Shown in pieces: positions 27,299-37,080 of a stretch of 64,000 nucleotides of DNA. The stretch's first letter is position 1, and each line of letters starts with the position of its first letter. The position numbers were made by a program, and so were the translations under genes. The notes under the pieces are model-generated. The model was not told the DNA's origin. It saw nothing but the letters and a program-made list of their open reading frames with translations, and searched no databases. The DNA is from Treponema sp. OMZ 798 (GTDB lineage Bacteria; Spirochaetota; Spirochaetia; Treponematales; Treponemataceae). Location: NCBI RefSeq assembly GCF_024181385.1, contig NZ_CP051305.1:1922001-1986000 (forward strand), read 5' to 3'.

Positions 27299-28708
27299 CT
27301 AAAACTTATAAACCTCTAAAACCTTCAATACATATGACAATTTTTCGGCATAATAATTGATTTCGGTTTCTTCTAAGAGATTTTTTGCAGCGTATAACTC
27401 GTGAATACTGCTTTTCCCCTGCTTATAAAGCTCTTCGGCGAGGGTAAAGTACTTTTTTTGAATTTCAAGGACGGATTTTGACATTTCGGATATAAACAAG
27501 GCTCTTTCTATATTTTTTAATCCCTTATTTTTTTCTTCATCAATGCTATTCTTTAAAAAAGCCTCATCCAAAGAGTTAATTTCTTTTAAAATTTTGAAAT
27601 TTTTGTTCAGCCTAAAATCATCATGTATGGGAGAGAGGTTTATCCTAAAATTCATGGATACCGACCATTTGAGCGTAGGATTATCCTTCCAATAGCCCAT
27701 GAAGGCAGCCGGAAAAGACGGATAATTTTCTTTAGAAGGAAGCACATCAGCACCAAGCGAGAAAAAAAGACGTGGAATCCTGCTGTTAAAATTTTGAACC
27801 GACTGCATCCAAGAGACCTCATGCCGCAAAAGACTCAGCTCATCTTCGGCAGAAGCCTCTCTTTGAAGATAAAAAGCAAAATTTTCAAAAAAATCAAGCC
27901 AAGAATCCATATCTTCGCTCAAATCACTAAAAGATAAACCCATAGCTTCTATTTCGTTCATAAGAGCTTGATAGCTTTGTTCAGTTTGAAACAGTAAAAT
28001 TTCCTCTTGCCGGATTTTTTTATTTTTTTCGGAAAAATCCAAAACAGATAACTTTCCTTGAGAAAATAAAATTTCATTTTTTTCTTTTTCTTCAATGTTC
28101 CACTTTTGAACATTTTTCAAAAGCTCTATCTTTTTCCTTAAGATTTTTTCCGAGCTTATGGCCGAAATCATTTTTATGATCAAGGCTTTTTTGTTATTAT
28201 CTCTTTCAAGTATGAAAAGCTGCTTTTTCCTTTGATGAAGGCCTAAGTCTTGTTTTACAAAATCGGGCAGGGCAGAAGGCGCCATAAACCAAAGCGGAAT
28301 ACTTAGCCCCGCCGAGGAGCTAAATTTATAGGCGTAGTCCGGCTTATTATCAAAAAAGATTCCGCACGATTGCTTACCTGTGAGATTAAGGTTCATGCCC
28401 AAAGGAAGCCTTTGACTAATCCCCAAAGATGAAGCAAGATCAAGAGCATGATAGCGCTTATCAAGTTCGGTACCTGAAAAGGAAGTATTTAAATCAAGAT
28501 ACGGAAGAGGAACCCAAGTTGAAAATTCCGAAAACAAATTCATTTCATTCAGCTTGAAGTTCAATTCCATTTTTTTATATTGTTGATTCTTTTTGATAAG
28601 GGGATCTACCCTGTCAAAAAACTCTTTTATTCCAACTTCCATTTTTACTTCAGCATGAGCTGAAAATAAAATAAGACCCCAAATTATACTTAATAAAAAC
28701 TTTTTCAT
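27299..28708 (-). CDS. TolC-like outer membrane efflux protein
   Basis: A 469-residue protein with a signal peptide (MKKFLLSIIWGLILFSAHA). Long heptad-type helices alternate with beta-strand regions in the usual TolC order: two halves, each ending in a long coiled coil (QNKKALIIKM region and the C-terminal KNIERALFISEMSKSVLEIQ region). Sequence similarity to named TolC members is modest, so the call rests on the architecture and on position. It is the last gene of an operon with an HlyD-type adaptor and a C39-peptidase ABC exporter, overlapping the adaptor gene by 4 bases. Its job would be the outer-membrane duct of the exporter. Confidence 0.75.
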   Translation of the reverse strand: MKKFLLSIIWGLILFSAHAEVKMEVGIKEFFDRVDPLIKKNQQYKKMELNFKLNEMNLFSEFSTWVPLPYLDLNTSFSGTELDKRYHALDLASSLGISQRLPLGMNLNLTGKQSCGIFFDNKPDYAYKFSSSAGLSIPLWFMAPSALPDFVKQDLGLHQRKKQLFILERDNNKKALIIKMISAISSEKILRKKIELLKNVQKWNIEEKEKNEILFSQGKLSVLDFSEKNKKIRQEEILLFQTEQSYQALMNEIEAMGLSFSDLSEDMDSWLDFFENFAFYLQREASAEDELSLLRHEVSWMQSVQNFNSRIPRLFFSLGADVLPSKENYPSFPAAFMGYWKDNPTLKWSVSMNFRINLSPIHDDFRLNKNFKILKEINSLDEAFLKNSIDEEKNKGLKNIERALFISEMSKSVLEIQKKYFTLAEELYKQGKSSIHELYAAKNLLEETEINYYAEKLSYVLKVLEVYKF

Positions 28709-29844
28709 TTTACCTCCAATCTTTTTAGTATAAATGACAGGATAGAACCTGTTTCGGTGATTATTGATGCCTCGGCATCCAATCCCACCTTTAGAAAATG
28801 AGCAATACCTTTTTTATCAGGCAAGGTGTTTCCATCCAATTTTACAAAGACAGCATATTCGGAACTTTTTGAACCTAAGAAAACATCGGGAAGGATGGTT
28901 TCCACCAGCCCGTCAAGGCTGCCGAATTCGTGATGAGGAAAGGCGGGAAATTTTAAACGAACCTTCATATCTTCTCTTACAAGTCCCGCCTTTGAAGAAG
29001 GAAGTCTTAGCACAACCCGAATGTTTTCACTTGAGGAAGGCACAATCTTTAATATTTCCTGTCCGCTAAAAACATTATCCCCGCAGTTAAGGGATGAAAG
29101 TTCCTGCACCTCTCCCGAAATCGGAGCATAGAGGGTAAAAAGTTTTAAACTTTCTTCTATCTTAAAAAGGGAGTTGCGTAAATTTTCTTTTTGAAAATCT
29201 AAGCTTTCTTTTTCGCTGAGAAGAGAATGGAAAAAAGAATTTTTATACTGATCCAAGTCTCTTTTGCTCTTTTCAATATTTAAATTGAGCAGTTCAAGTT
29301 TTTGATTTGCCAAACTGAAATATGGAAGAGCTTTTTCTTCTTCAAAAATTCTGGAGTTTAGCTCCAGAGCTTTTTCCAAATTAGTTTTTACCGAAAAATA
29401 ATTCTCCATACGCTTATAAGCTATTTCCCTTTCAACAGGAACGAGCATTAAGTCTTGTTCAGCACTTTCGATGCAAACTTGCGCATCCTTAATTTTTTGT
29501 TCGGTTTTAAGGATCAGAGCTTCGAGGTTCTGTCTTTCTTTTTGAGCAACCGTGTTGTCAATACTTAAAAGGAGAGTACCTTTTTCGACATATTGACCTG
29601 AGGTAAAGTAGATGTTTTGTATTTTTCCTGCCGTAAAGGTTTTTACAAAGGAAACATTTTCTATAGGGCGTACCATTCCTGATGCCCTTACAACCTCTTC
29701 TTTTTTTCCCAAAAAAAGCCAGGCGATTGTACAGACCGCAAGGAGACAAATAATTGAAATTACCGAGCTGAAAATTCCCGTTTTTTGCTCTTGAAGCACT
29801 TCGCCGGTATAAGTTAAATCTTCAACATACAGAATGGATTTCAT
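28705..29844 (-). CDS. HlyD-family periplasmic adaptor of type I exporter
   Basis: A 379-residue membrane-fusion protein. One N-terminal transmembrane helix (SVISIICLLAVCTIAWLFLG) is followed by the barrel-sandwich half-motif VRASGMVRPIENVSFVKTF and GKIQNIYFTSGQYVEKG. Next comes a long alpha-helical hairpin (about residues 110-230), then the second half-motif (LFTLYAPISGEVQELSSLN) and the C-terminal beta domain. This is the layout of bacteriocin/peptide exporter adaptors. It overlaps both neighbours by 4 bases (ATGA), so translation is coupled with the ABC gene upstream and the TolC-like gene downstream. Confidence 0.88.
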   Translation of the reverse strand: MKSILYVEDLTYTGEVLQEQKTGIFSSVISIICLLAVCTIAWLFLGKKEEVVRASGMVRPIENVSFVKTFTAGKIQNIYFTSGQYVEKGTLLLSIDNTVAQKERQNLEALILKTEQKIKDAQVCIESAEQDLMLVPVEREIAYKRMENYFSVKTNLEKALELNSRIFEEEKALPYFSLANQKLELLNLNIEKSKRDLDQYKNSFFHSLLSEKESLDFQKENLRNSLFKIEESLKLFTLYAPISGEVQELSSLNCGDNVFSGQEILKIVPSSSENIRVVLRLPSSKAGLVREDMKVRLKFPAFPHHEFGSLDGLVETILPDVFLGSKSSEYAVFVKLDGNTLPDKKGIAHFLKVGLDAEASIITETGSILSFILKRLEVK

Positions 29845-32000
29845 GCTACCACCTCCTCTACACTATTTTGTGTTTCCCACAATCTTGAATACACACCGTC
29901 TTTTTCGAGTAAGTCTGCGTGGGATCCTGTCTCGGCTATTTCCCCCTTATCGAATACGAATATTTTGTCGCAGTCCTTAATGGAGCTTAATCTGTGGGCA
30001 ATAATTATCGAAGTGCGGCCCATAGTAATCTCTTTTAGGGTATTTAAAACTTCCGATTCCGAAATTCCGTCCAAGGCCGATGTAGCCTCATCTAAAATCA
30101 GCATGGAAGGATTGTGTAAAAGGATGCGGGCAATGGCTATGCGCTGCCTTTCTCCTCCGGAAAGGGTTGTACCCTGCTCCCCGACAAGAGAGTTGTACCT
30201 GTCCGGAAGAGCATCTATAAATGAAGAAGCACCTGAAACCTCGGCAGCCGAAATCATCCGCCTATAATCACTGTTTCCCGAACTCCAATTTATATTTTCC
30301 GCGACGGTTCCCGAAAACAAGAGAATGTCTTGAGGAACATAACCTATTTGCTTACGGTAAGAATCGTTTTTTAGATCTTTTAAATTTATATCGTCTATAA
30401 AAATATCTCCTTCTTGTGCAGAGTAAAATTTCATCAAAAGCTTTGCAAGGGTGGTCTTGCCTGAACCTGAAGCCCCGACAAAGGCGACCCTTTCCCCGGG
30501 GTTTATACTCAAATTTATGTTCTTTAAATTTTTTGAATGAAAATCGTAGCTGAAGGATAGATTCTTTATATCGATCTTACCTGAAAGTCCTCCCAATTCA
30601 ATTTTTCCCTTGTCCAGATCTTCTTCCGTTTCTTCATCAAAAATTTCGGCAAGACGCTCGGCAGCAACATAGGCCTCTTGAAGCTGGGGCTGAAGGGTTA
30701 AAAGCCTTGCAAGAGGATCCAAAAAATAACCTGAAAGAATTACAAAGGAAATCAACTGACCTAAGGACATTGAACCGTTTAAGATGCTCAAACTGCCCAA
30801 CCAATAAATAGCCAGTGTTCCGCATCTTCCGATAAAATTTTGAAGGCTGTTTTGATAATTTGAAAAAGATGCGAGTTTGATACCCTTTCGGACAGCGTTT
30901 ACGATTTTAAACTCGGCTCTTTCAAGGGCCTTAGGTTCGGCACCCAAGGCCTTGATTGTAGCTATTCCGTTTAGACTTTCAACGATGCAGGCATGTTTTT
31001 CGGCCTCGGCGGCAGCCCGGGCCCTTATCATTTTTTGATAAGGCCTTGCATACAGCCACACCAAAACAGAGCTTACAAGCACAGGTACCAGGGCTGCAAC
31101 AAGAAGATTTGACCCGAGGGAAATTAAAAAAATTGCTCCGAAAATAAGCATCAAGGAGTCTAAAACGACGGTCAGGGCTGTAGCGGAAATAACCTGCCTT
31201 ATGGTAACCGTATCGTTCATCCTTGCAAGAAGCTCGCCGGTCTTTTTTTTGGTAAAAAAACGCATCGGTAAGTGAAGAACATGCTCAAAATATCGATAAA
31301 CCAGAACCGTATCAATCTTATAACTCATATTCATCAACAGCTGATTTCTGGCCAAGCCCAAAAGGCTTCTAAAAACAATTACGCCCAAAAAACCTATCGA
31401 AAAACCTGTAAGGGACTCTCTCAAATTGGAGCTAAGAACCTCATCAATCAAAAATCGAAAATAAAACGCGCTAATAATACCCAAAAAAGATAGGATAACA
31501 CTCGCAATTAAAATTTCCGCACATATTTTTTTGTGAGATCTTAAAATAGGCAAAAATCTGCTTAAGCCCTTTGATGAAGAATCTTTTTCGGAAAAATCCG
31601 GATAGGGCAAGAGTATAAAAAACACCCCTGTCCAATTTTTTTGAAAAACCTCTATGTTTATTTTTTTATATCCTTCGGAAGGATCTGCCAAATAAACATA
31701 GTTTGAATCCGATTTATAAACGACAAGATAATGGTTATCGCTTCCCCTTATCATATGAGCGATAAAAGGCGTGGGGATGTTTTTTGGAATTTCTTTTGAT
31801 TCCGAAACAGCCCCTCGGCATGAAAAACCTAAGGTCTCGGCAGCATTAATTATTCCCAGTCCTGAGGTTCCTCTTTTACCGCTTTGAAGCAGCTTTCGTA
31901 TCTTGCCTATATCGATCGGCTTCCCATAATGCCTGCATATATTTGCAATACATGCAGCACCGCAATCTTCGCGGTTTTTTTGTAAAATTATATTTTTCAT
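29841..32000 (-). CDS. C39-peptidase-containing ABC transporter (PCAT)
   Basis: A 719-residue exporter that cleaves double-glycine-type leaders and pumps out the mature peptide. The N-terminal C39 peptidase has Q7, catalytic C13 (REDCGAACIANI), H90 (SDNHYLVVY) and D106 (LADPSEG). Residues about 150-450 hold the six-helix ABC membrane domain. The C-terminal ATPase shows Walker A GASGSGKTT, signature LSGGERQRIA and Walker B MLILDEATSALD. The start at 32000 is chosen because it begins the peptidase domain and has GAGAGGTAG upstream; the frame further upstream has no domain. With the HlyD and TolC-like genes it makes a full type I system. No substrate peptide gene with a GG leader is visible beside it. 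Confidence 0.93.
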   Translation of the reverse strand: MKNIILQKNREDCGAACIANICRHYGKPIDIGKIRKLLQSGKRGTSGLGIINAAETLGFSCRGAVSESKEIPKNIPTPFIAHMIRGSDNHYLVVYKSDSNYVYLADPSEGYKKINIEVFQKNWTGVFFILLPYPDFSEKDSSSKGLSRFLPILRSHKKICAEILIASVILSFLGIISAFYFRFLIDEVLSSNLRESLTGFSIGFLGVIVFRSLLGLARNQLLMNMSYKIDTVLVYRYFEHVLHLPMRFFTKKKTGELLARMNDTVTIRQVISATALTVVLDSLMLIFGAIFLISLGSNLLVAALVPVLVSSVLVWLYARPYQKMIRARAAAEAEKHACIVESLNGIATIKALGAEPKALERAEFKIVNAVRKGIKLASFSNYQNSLQNFIGRCGTLAIYWLGSLSILNGSMSLGQLISFVILSGYFLDPLARLLTLQPQLQEAYVAAERLAEIFDEETEEDLDKGKIELGGLSGKIDIKNLSFSYDFHSKNLKNINLSINPGERVAFVGASGSGKTTLAKLLMKFYSAQEGDIFIDDINLKDLKNDSYRKQIGYVPQDILLFSGTVAENINWSSGNSDYRRMISAAEVSGASSFIDALPDRYNSLVGEQGTTLSGGERQRIAIARILLHNPSMLILDEATSALDGISESEVLNTLKEITMGRTSIIIAHRLSSIKDCDKIFVFDKGEIAETGSHADLLEKDGVYSRLWETQNSVEEVVA

Positions 32001-32141
32001 ATCTACCTCTCTATAATTCTTATAGTTTTTTTTTGTAATCAATAGTAATTTTTTAAATATGAGACAAAAAAAATTATTTAATTTGAAGATATAAGTAGAT
32101 TTTACCGGCTCAAGTTTGCAGACACCCCAATTTCCCCTTCC

Positions 32142-32170
32142 TTGACAAGAGAGGCTTTCTATTCTATACT
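32142..32170 (+). promoter_or_regulatory. selA promoter, leaderless configuration
   Basis: TTGACA (32142-32147), a 17-base spacer and TATACT (32165-32170). The selA ATG starts at 32177, only 6 bases after the -10 box, so the expected transcription start is at or next to the A of the ATG. No ribosome-binding site is present. Confidence 0.75.
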
Positions 32171-32176
32171 TCCCCC

Positions 32177-33523
32177 ATGGCAAAAGAAAATTCAAATCCG
32201 CTTGCAAGAATTCCGCAAGTCGAAAAACTTTTAAACGAAGATATATTGAAAAACACGGCAGCTCTTATCGGAAGGCCATTTGTCGTAAAAACGGCCTCAG
32301 AGTATTTGGAAAACATACGCAAAAAGGCAAGGGCCGGAGGCGAGGTGCCTTCACTTGAGGCTTGTGCCGAAGAGATAAACAAGCTGTGCAGGCCCATAAT
32401 CCGCACAAAAATCACACCCGTAATAAACGCAACGGGAATCATTCTGCATACAAACCTAGGCCGCTCTCCCCTCCCTCAAACAGTTTGGGATAGGGCAAAG
32501 GAAACCGCCTCAGGCTATTCTTCTATTGAAATGGATTTACGCGACGGCAACCGCGGAAAGAGGTTCGAGTTTTTAAACGACTGCATGAGCCTTTTGACCG
32601 GAGCCGAAGATGCCCTCATATTGAACAACAATGCGGCGGCGGTTTTTTTAATGCTGAAGGCCCTCGCAGGCGGAAAGGAAGTTATAGTTTCCCGCGGCCA
32701 GCAGGTTCAAATAGGCGGAGGTTTCCGCATTCCGGAAATTTTGGAGATGGCAGGCTGTAAACTCGTCGAGGTCGGCACGACAAATATCACAAGCCTTAAA
32801 GACATTCAAAAAGCAATAAACGAAAACACGGCCATGGTGCTCTGGGTTCACACCTCAAACTACAAGATACGCGGCTTTACGGAACAGCCCTCCGTTTCCG
32901 AAATCAAAAGCATCCTTCCGCAAAACATAATCCTTGCAGTAGATCAGGGCTCCGGAAACCTATCTTTAAATGTTCCCGAAGAACCGACAGTTTCTTCTAT
33001 CATAAAAGAAGGAGCAGACCTTGTTTGCTTTTCGGGAGACAAGATTTTGGGCGGCCCTCAGGCAGGCTGGATTGTAGGAAAAAAGGAACTCGTTCAAACC
33101 GTAGCTAAAAATCAGCTCATGCGTACCTATCGCGTAGGACGGGCTGTCGCAAGCCTCATGCAGGAAAGCCTCATCCTCTATTTAAACGGTGGGGAGTCGG
33201 CAGCTCAAAGAGCCATCCTTTTAGACCAAAAGAAAATAAAGAAGCGTGCCGAAAAAATCATTTCAGGCATAAAAAACGGAGCGGGCGAATTGGTTCAAAA
33301 AAACTTTTCTCTCGGAGGAGGCAGCACTCCGGACACGGGATTCAGCTCTTGGGCCGTAAAACTAAATACTAAAACGCCTTGCGAAAAACTAAAAAAACTT
33401 TTGCGCGAAATGCCGATTCCGATAATAGGCTTCATCGAAGAAGATTCTTTTTATATTCATCCTGCAAGCATCGAAGAAAAAGATGATGAATATGTAATAG
33501 AATCTTTGAACAAGTGTTTGTAA
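32177..33523 (+). CDS. selA: L-seryl-tRNA(Sec) selenium transferase
   Basis: A 448-residue PLP enzyme that converts seryl-tRNA(Sec) to selenocysteinyl-tRNA(Sec) using selenophosphate. The N-terminal RIPQVEKLL motif, INATGIILHTNLGRSPL, the MDLRDGNRGKR segment and the PLP-lysine motif FSGDKILGGPQAGWIVG are all diagnostic, and length is normal. Its presence implies selenoprotein synthesis, known in T. denticola. selB and selD are not in the window. The N-terminal conserved residues begin close to the ATG at 32177, so no alternative internal start is plausible. This supports the leaderless reading of the promoter. Confidence 0.96.
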   Translation: MAKENSNPLARIPQVEKLLNEDILKNTAALIGRPFVVKTASEYLENIRKKARAGGEVPSLEACAEEINKLCRPIIRTKITPVINATGIILHTNLGRSPLPQTVWDRAKETASGYSSIEMDLRDGNRGKRFEFLNDCMSLLTGAEDALILNNNAAAVFLMLKALAGGKEVIVSRGQQVQIGGGFRIPEILEMAGCKLVEVGTTNITSLKDIQKAINENTAMVLWVHTSNYKIRGFTEQPSVSEIKSILPQNIILAVDQGSGNLSLNVPEEPTVSSIIKEGADLVCFSGDKILGGPQAGWIVGKKELVQTVAKNQLMRTYRVGRAVASLMQESLILYLNGGESAAQRAILLDQKKIKKRAEKIISGIKNGAGELVQKNFSLGGGSTPDTGFSSWAVKLNTKTPCEKLKKLLREMPIPIIGFIEEDSFYIHPASIEEKDDEYVIESLNKCL

Positions 33524-33538
33524 GTATAGGAGGAGCTT

Positions 33539-35167
33539 ATGCTTGATTTGTCCAGAAAACTTCCCATAGGTGTTCAAAGTTTTGAGGTCATGAGAAACGA
33601 TAAATTTATCTATGTAGATAAAACCCAATTTATTTTTCGGCTGGTACATTCAAATCGAGTTTACTTTTTAAGCCGTCCCCGCCGTTTTGGAAAAAGTCTT
33701 TTTCTTTCTATGCTCAAGGCCTATTTTTTGGGGCAAAAAGAACTTTTTAAAGGATTGTATATCGAAAAAGCGGAAGAAGAAAGGAACCTAAAAACAGGCG
33801 AAGCAAGCTGGCAGAAATATCCTGTTCTTTATTTTGATTTTAACACAAAAAATTATATAAAAACCGAATCGCTTATAAGTATTATAAACTTGCATCTTGA
33901 TTTGATAGAAGAAACCTATAATCTCAAAAAGACATCAGGCGATGTTGAGCTCAGGTTTATGCAGATAATTTTATCTCTTCACAAGCAGACAGGCAAACAA
34001 GTTGTTATCCTTGTCGATGAGTATGACAAACCTCTTTTGCAAACCATGGAAGTAAACGAAAATTTGAATGAAGAATACCGCAACATTCTCAAAGCTTTTT
34101 ATTCGGCGATAAAGACTTGCGACCAGTATATAAGATTTGCTTTTTTAACAGGAGTTACAAAATTCAGCAAGGTAAGTATTTTCAGCGATTTGAATAATCT
34201 AAAAGATATAAGCATGCTGAACGATTATGCAGAAATTTGCGGCATTACACAAAATGAGATGGAAACCGTTTTCAATGTAGAAATTGAAAAGCTTGCAAAA
34301 GTCAATAATATGAGCATGACTGAAACACTAAAAGAACTAAAAAATAGCTATGACGGTTATCTCTTTACCGGCGGCGGACAAGCTGTATATAATCCTTTTA
34401 GTATTCTAAATACCTTTGACTCTTGTGAGTTTAAAAACTATTGGTTTGCAACAGGTACTCCGACTTTTTTGGTAAACTATCTAAAAAAAACACAATATAA
34501 TATTCAGGATTTAGACGGAAAGATAGAACTTGACGAAGCCGGTTTAACTGATTATAGAGCTGATTCGGCTTCTCCGATTCCTATTCTTTTTCAGGCAGGA
34601 TATTTAACGATCAAAAGCTATAATACAAAATACAAACTTTATACATTGGGATTTCCTAATGATGAAGTACGCTATGCTTTTTTAAATAGTCTCCTCCCGG
34701 CCTACTCAAGTCTGGATTCAACTACAACAGCCTATTCGATTAAAGAATTTTCAAAAGATATTGAGGAAGGAAATGCCGAATCTTTTATGCAAAGGCTGAA
34801 AGCGATAATATCGGGTATCCCGTATGATAATTTTGGTACTAATTTAAACGAAGAAAAAATTAAACTGAGGGAGCAAAACTACCAAACGGCAGTCTATCTT
34901 GTATTTAAGTTGATGGGGCAATTTGTCGAAACGGAAGTTCAATGCTCAACAGGCAGGGCTGACTGTGTGGTAACTACAGAAGATAACGTCTATGTATTTG
35001 AATTTAAAATTGACGGATCAGGAACTGCCGAAACGGCATTAAATCAAATAAAAGAAAAAGCATATACCGAGCCGTACAATACAGGGAATAAGAAAATCAT
35101 TGCAATAGGTGTAAGTTTCGATCAAACCTTAAAAACCATCAAAGAATGGATCATTGAAAAATTATAA
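33539..35167 (+). CDS. AAA-ATPase-like / PD-(D/E)XK nuclease family protein, copy 2
   Basis: The second of four paralogues (542 aa), with a KLPIGVQSF start, P-loop RPRRFGKSL, VVILVDEYDKPLLQ, FLTGVTKFSKVSIFSDLNN and the C-terminal nuclease motifs GRADCVV and VYVFEFKI. It lies 15 bases after selA with an AGGAGG site and ends 2 bases before uvrC, so all three may share a transcript. Its central block (LNEEYR.ILKAFYSAIK) is close to that of copy 3, while its C-terminal part differs from copies 1 and 3. The function is unknown. Confidence 0.9.
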   Translation: MLDLSRKLPIGVQSFEVMRNDKFIYVDKTQFIFRLVHSNRVYFLSRPRRFGKSLFLSMLKAYFLGQKELFKGLYIEKAEEERNLKTGEASWQKYPVLYFDFNTKNYIKTESLISIINLHLDLIEETYNLKKTSGDVELRFMQIILSLHKQTGKQVVILVDEYDKPLLQTMEVNENLNEEYRNILKAFYSAIKTCDQYIRFAFLTGVTKFSKVSIFSDLNNLKDISMLNDYAEICGITQNEMETVFNVEIEKLAKVNNMSMTETLKELKNSYDGYLFTGGGQAVYNPFSILNTFDSCEFKNYWFATGTPTFLVNYLKKTQYNIQDLDGKIELDEAGLTDYRADSASPIPILFQAGYLTIKSYNTKYKLYTLGFPNDEVRYAFLNSLLPAYSSLDSTTTAYSIKEFSKDIEEGNAESFMQRLKAIISGIPYDNFGTNLNEEKIKLREQNYQTAVYLVFKLMGQFVETEVQCSTGRADCVVTTEDNVYVFEFKIDGSGTAETALNQIKEKAYTEPYNTGNKKIIAIGVSFDQTLKTIKEWIIEKL

Positions 35168-35169
35168 AT

Positions 35170-37080
35170 ATGGAAGAACCTTTATCTATCGAAAAAAACA
35201 CCATTCGCGAAAAACTTCATGCGGTTGCTCTCTCGGCTCCGAAAACGAGCGGGGTTTATCTTTGGAAGGATAAGGCAGGGACGGTCATCTATGTGGGAAA
35301 GGCAAAGTCGCTTAAAAACCGCCTGAGTTCTTATTTTACATCGAACAGGGATATTAAAACCCGCATCCTCGTTTCGCGTGCCGATTCAATCGAGTACATT
35401 CAAACCGATAACGAGTATGAGGCCCTCCTCCTGGAAAACACACTAATCAAAAAACACAAGCCGAGGTACAATATAAATCTTAAAGACGGAAAAACCTATC
35501 CCGTCTTAAAATTAACCAATGAAGAATTCCCGAAAGTTTACCGCACGCGGAACATTAAAAATGACGGCTCAAAATATTTCGGGCCCTTCCCCAATGTTTC
35601 GGCAGTCGATATGTTCCTGACCCTGATAAAACATAATTACACCCTGCGCCAGTGCAAGCGGCTAAAAAAGCGTGATACGCCCTGCCTCTACTTTCATATC
35701 GGAAGATGTAAGGCTCCATGCTGCGGCAAGATAAGCGCAGAAGAATACGGAAAAGAAATAGAAGAAATTACCCTCCTTTTAGACGGAGATGTAGAAAGCG
35801 TGGTTTTAGCCTTAAAAGAAAAAATGAAAGAGGCCGCGGAAAAAAAAGAGTTTGAAAAGGCGGCCCGTCTCCGTGACGGAATACAGGCAGTCTATGCTCT
35901 CCGCGGACAAAACATAGTTCAGGACATGGATCCCGAAAGCCGCGACTATATTGCCTGGGCCTTTGAAGGGACCATGATCAGCATAGCGGTTTTAAAGATG
36001 AGAAACGGCCGCCTCGTCGGGAGGGATCTTTACCGCTCGCACAGCTTAAAAGAAGAAGGCGAAATACTATCCGAGTTTGTATCGGCTTATTACGTTTCGG
36101 CAAACGAGGTTCCGCCTAAAATCTTTATTCCTCAAGCCGCCGACGGAAACGCCCTCATCGAAAAATGGCTTAACGAGGAGCTGCACGCAAAGACAAGGAT
36201 AAGCATCATTCCTTTAGAGGAAATCGAAGAAGCGGCGGACAAAACACCGGAGTACACAGCCAAAGAGCCGCCCGATCTTTCTCAGGCTGAGATTAAACAC
36301 CACAAGGCCGCCTTGAAGATGGCACGCTTTAATGCAAAAGAAGATGCCCTGCGCCGTCTAAGAGAACAAGGAGATTTTGCGGCAGTTGAGGACTTACAAA
36401 AAAGGCTTAACCTCCCCTGCCTTCCTCAGCGTATCGAGGGCTTCGACATTGCTCACCTCGGCGGAACCTTTACTGTGGCCGCCCTTATTTCTTTTAAAGA
36501 AGGAAATCCGGATAAAAAGAATTACAGGATATTCAGGCTGAAAAACACAGACGGCGTAATCGACGACTATGCTTCGATGAGAGAGGTAATAGCCCGCCGA
36601 TACACCCGCCTTGTAAACGAGGGAGCCGACCTTCCAGACCTAATCCTGATAGACGGAGGCTTGGGGCAGGTAAATGCGGCGAGCAAAATCATAAAAGCCC
36701 TGGACCTCGGAATTCCGGTTATCGGCCTCGCCGAAAAAAACGAAGAAGTTTATTTTCCGCATAATTCAGAGCCCCTAATCCTCCCGAGAAGAAGCGATGC
36801 CCTCCGCCTCCTCCAAAGAATACGAGATGAAGCTCACCGCTTTTCGAACACCAGAAATAATAAACTCAGGCGGGCAAACAAACTCAAAACCGAATTTGAA
36901 AACCTCCCCCACATCGGCAAAAAAAGAGCCCATGCTTTGTTAAAAGCCTTCGACAATATGGAAACCTTAAAAACGGTAACAGCACAAGCTATTGCAGAAG
37001 CCGTAAAGATTTCTTTAAAACAGGCAGAAGAGGTATTGGGGGCGATTGAAAATGTACATCCTGTACATTTTCAATCTTAG
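35170..37080 (+). CDS. uvrC: Excinuclease ABC subunit C
   Basis: A 636-residue UvrC, the nuclease of nucleotide-excision repair. The N-terminal GIY-YIG domain has SGVYLWKDKAGTVIYVGKAK. The UVR motif (EKKEFEKAARLRDGIQAVY) is around residue 220. The C-terminal RNase H-like endonuclease begins with GFDIAHLGG and includes LILIDGGLGQVNAA, and a helix-hairpin-helix end has LPHIGKKRAHALLKAFDNM. The last nine codons are part of a perfect 15-bp inverted repeat that runs to the stop codon (37044-37076). No ribosome-binding site is seen at 35170; it follows the upstream stop by two bases, suggesting reinitiation. Confidence 0.95.
   Translation: MEEPLSIEKNTIREKLHAVALSAPKTSGVYLWKDKAGTVIYVGKAKSLKNRLSSYFTSNRDIKTRILVSRADSIEYIQTDNEYEALLLENTLIKKHKPRYNINLKDGKTYPVLKLTNEEFPKVYRTRNIKNDGSKYFGPFPNVSAVDMFLTLIKHNYTLRQCKRLKKRDTPCLYFHIGRCKAPCCGKISAEEYGKEIEEITLLLDGDVESVVLALKEKMKEAAEKKEFEKAARLRDGIQAVYALRGQNIVQDMDPESRDYIAWAFEGTMISIAVLKMRNGRLVGRDLYRSHSLKEEGEILSEFVSAYYVSANEVPPKIFIPQAADGNALIEKWLNEELHAKTRISIIPLEEIEEAADKTPEYTAKEPPDLSQAEIKHHKAALKMARFNAKEDALRRLREQGDFAAVEDLQKRLNLPCLPQRIEGFDIAHLGGTFTVAALISFKEGNPDKKNYRIFRLKNTDGVIDDYASMREVIARRYTRLVNEGADLPDLILIDGGLGQVNAASKIIKALDLGIPVIGLAEKNEEVYFPHNSEPLILPRRSDALRLLQRIRDEAHRFSNTRNNKLRRANKLKTEFENLPHIGKKRAHALLKAFDNMETLKTVTAQAIAEAVKISLKQAEEVLGAIENVHPVHFQS

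Noticed and set aside
32001..32207. Longer start of the C39 ABC exporter
   Set aside because: The upstream residues have no domain and overlap the selA promoter; the peptidase begins at 32000 with a ribosome-binding site.
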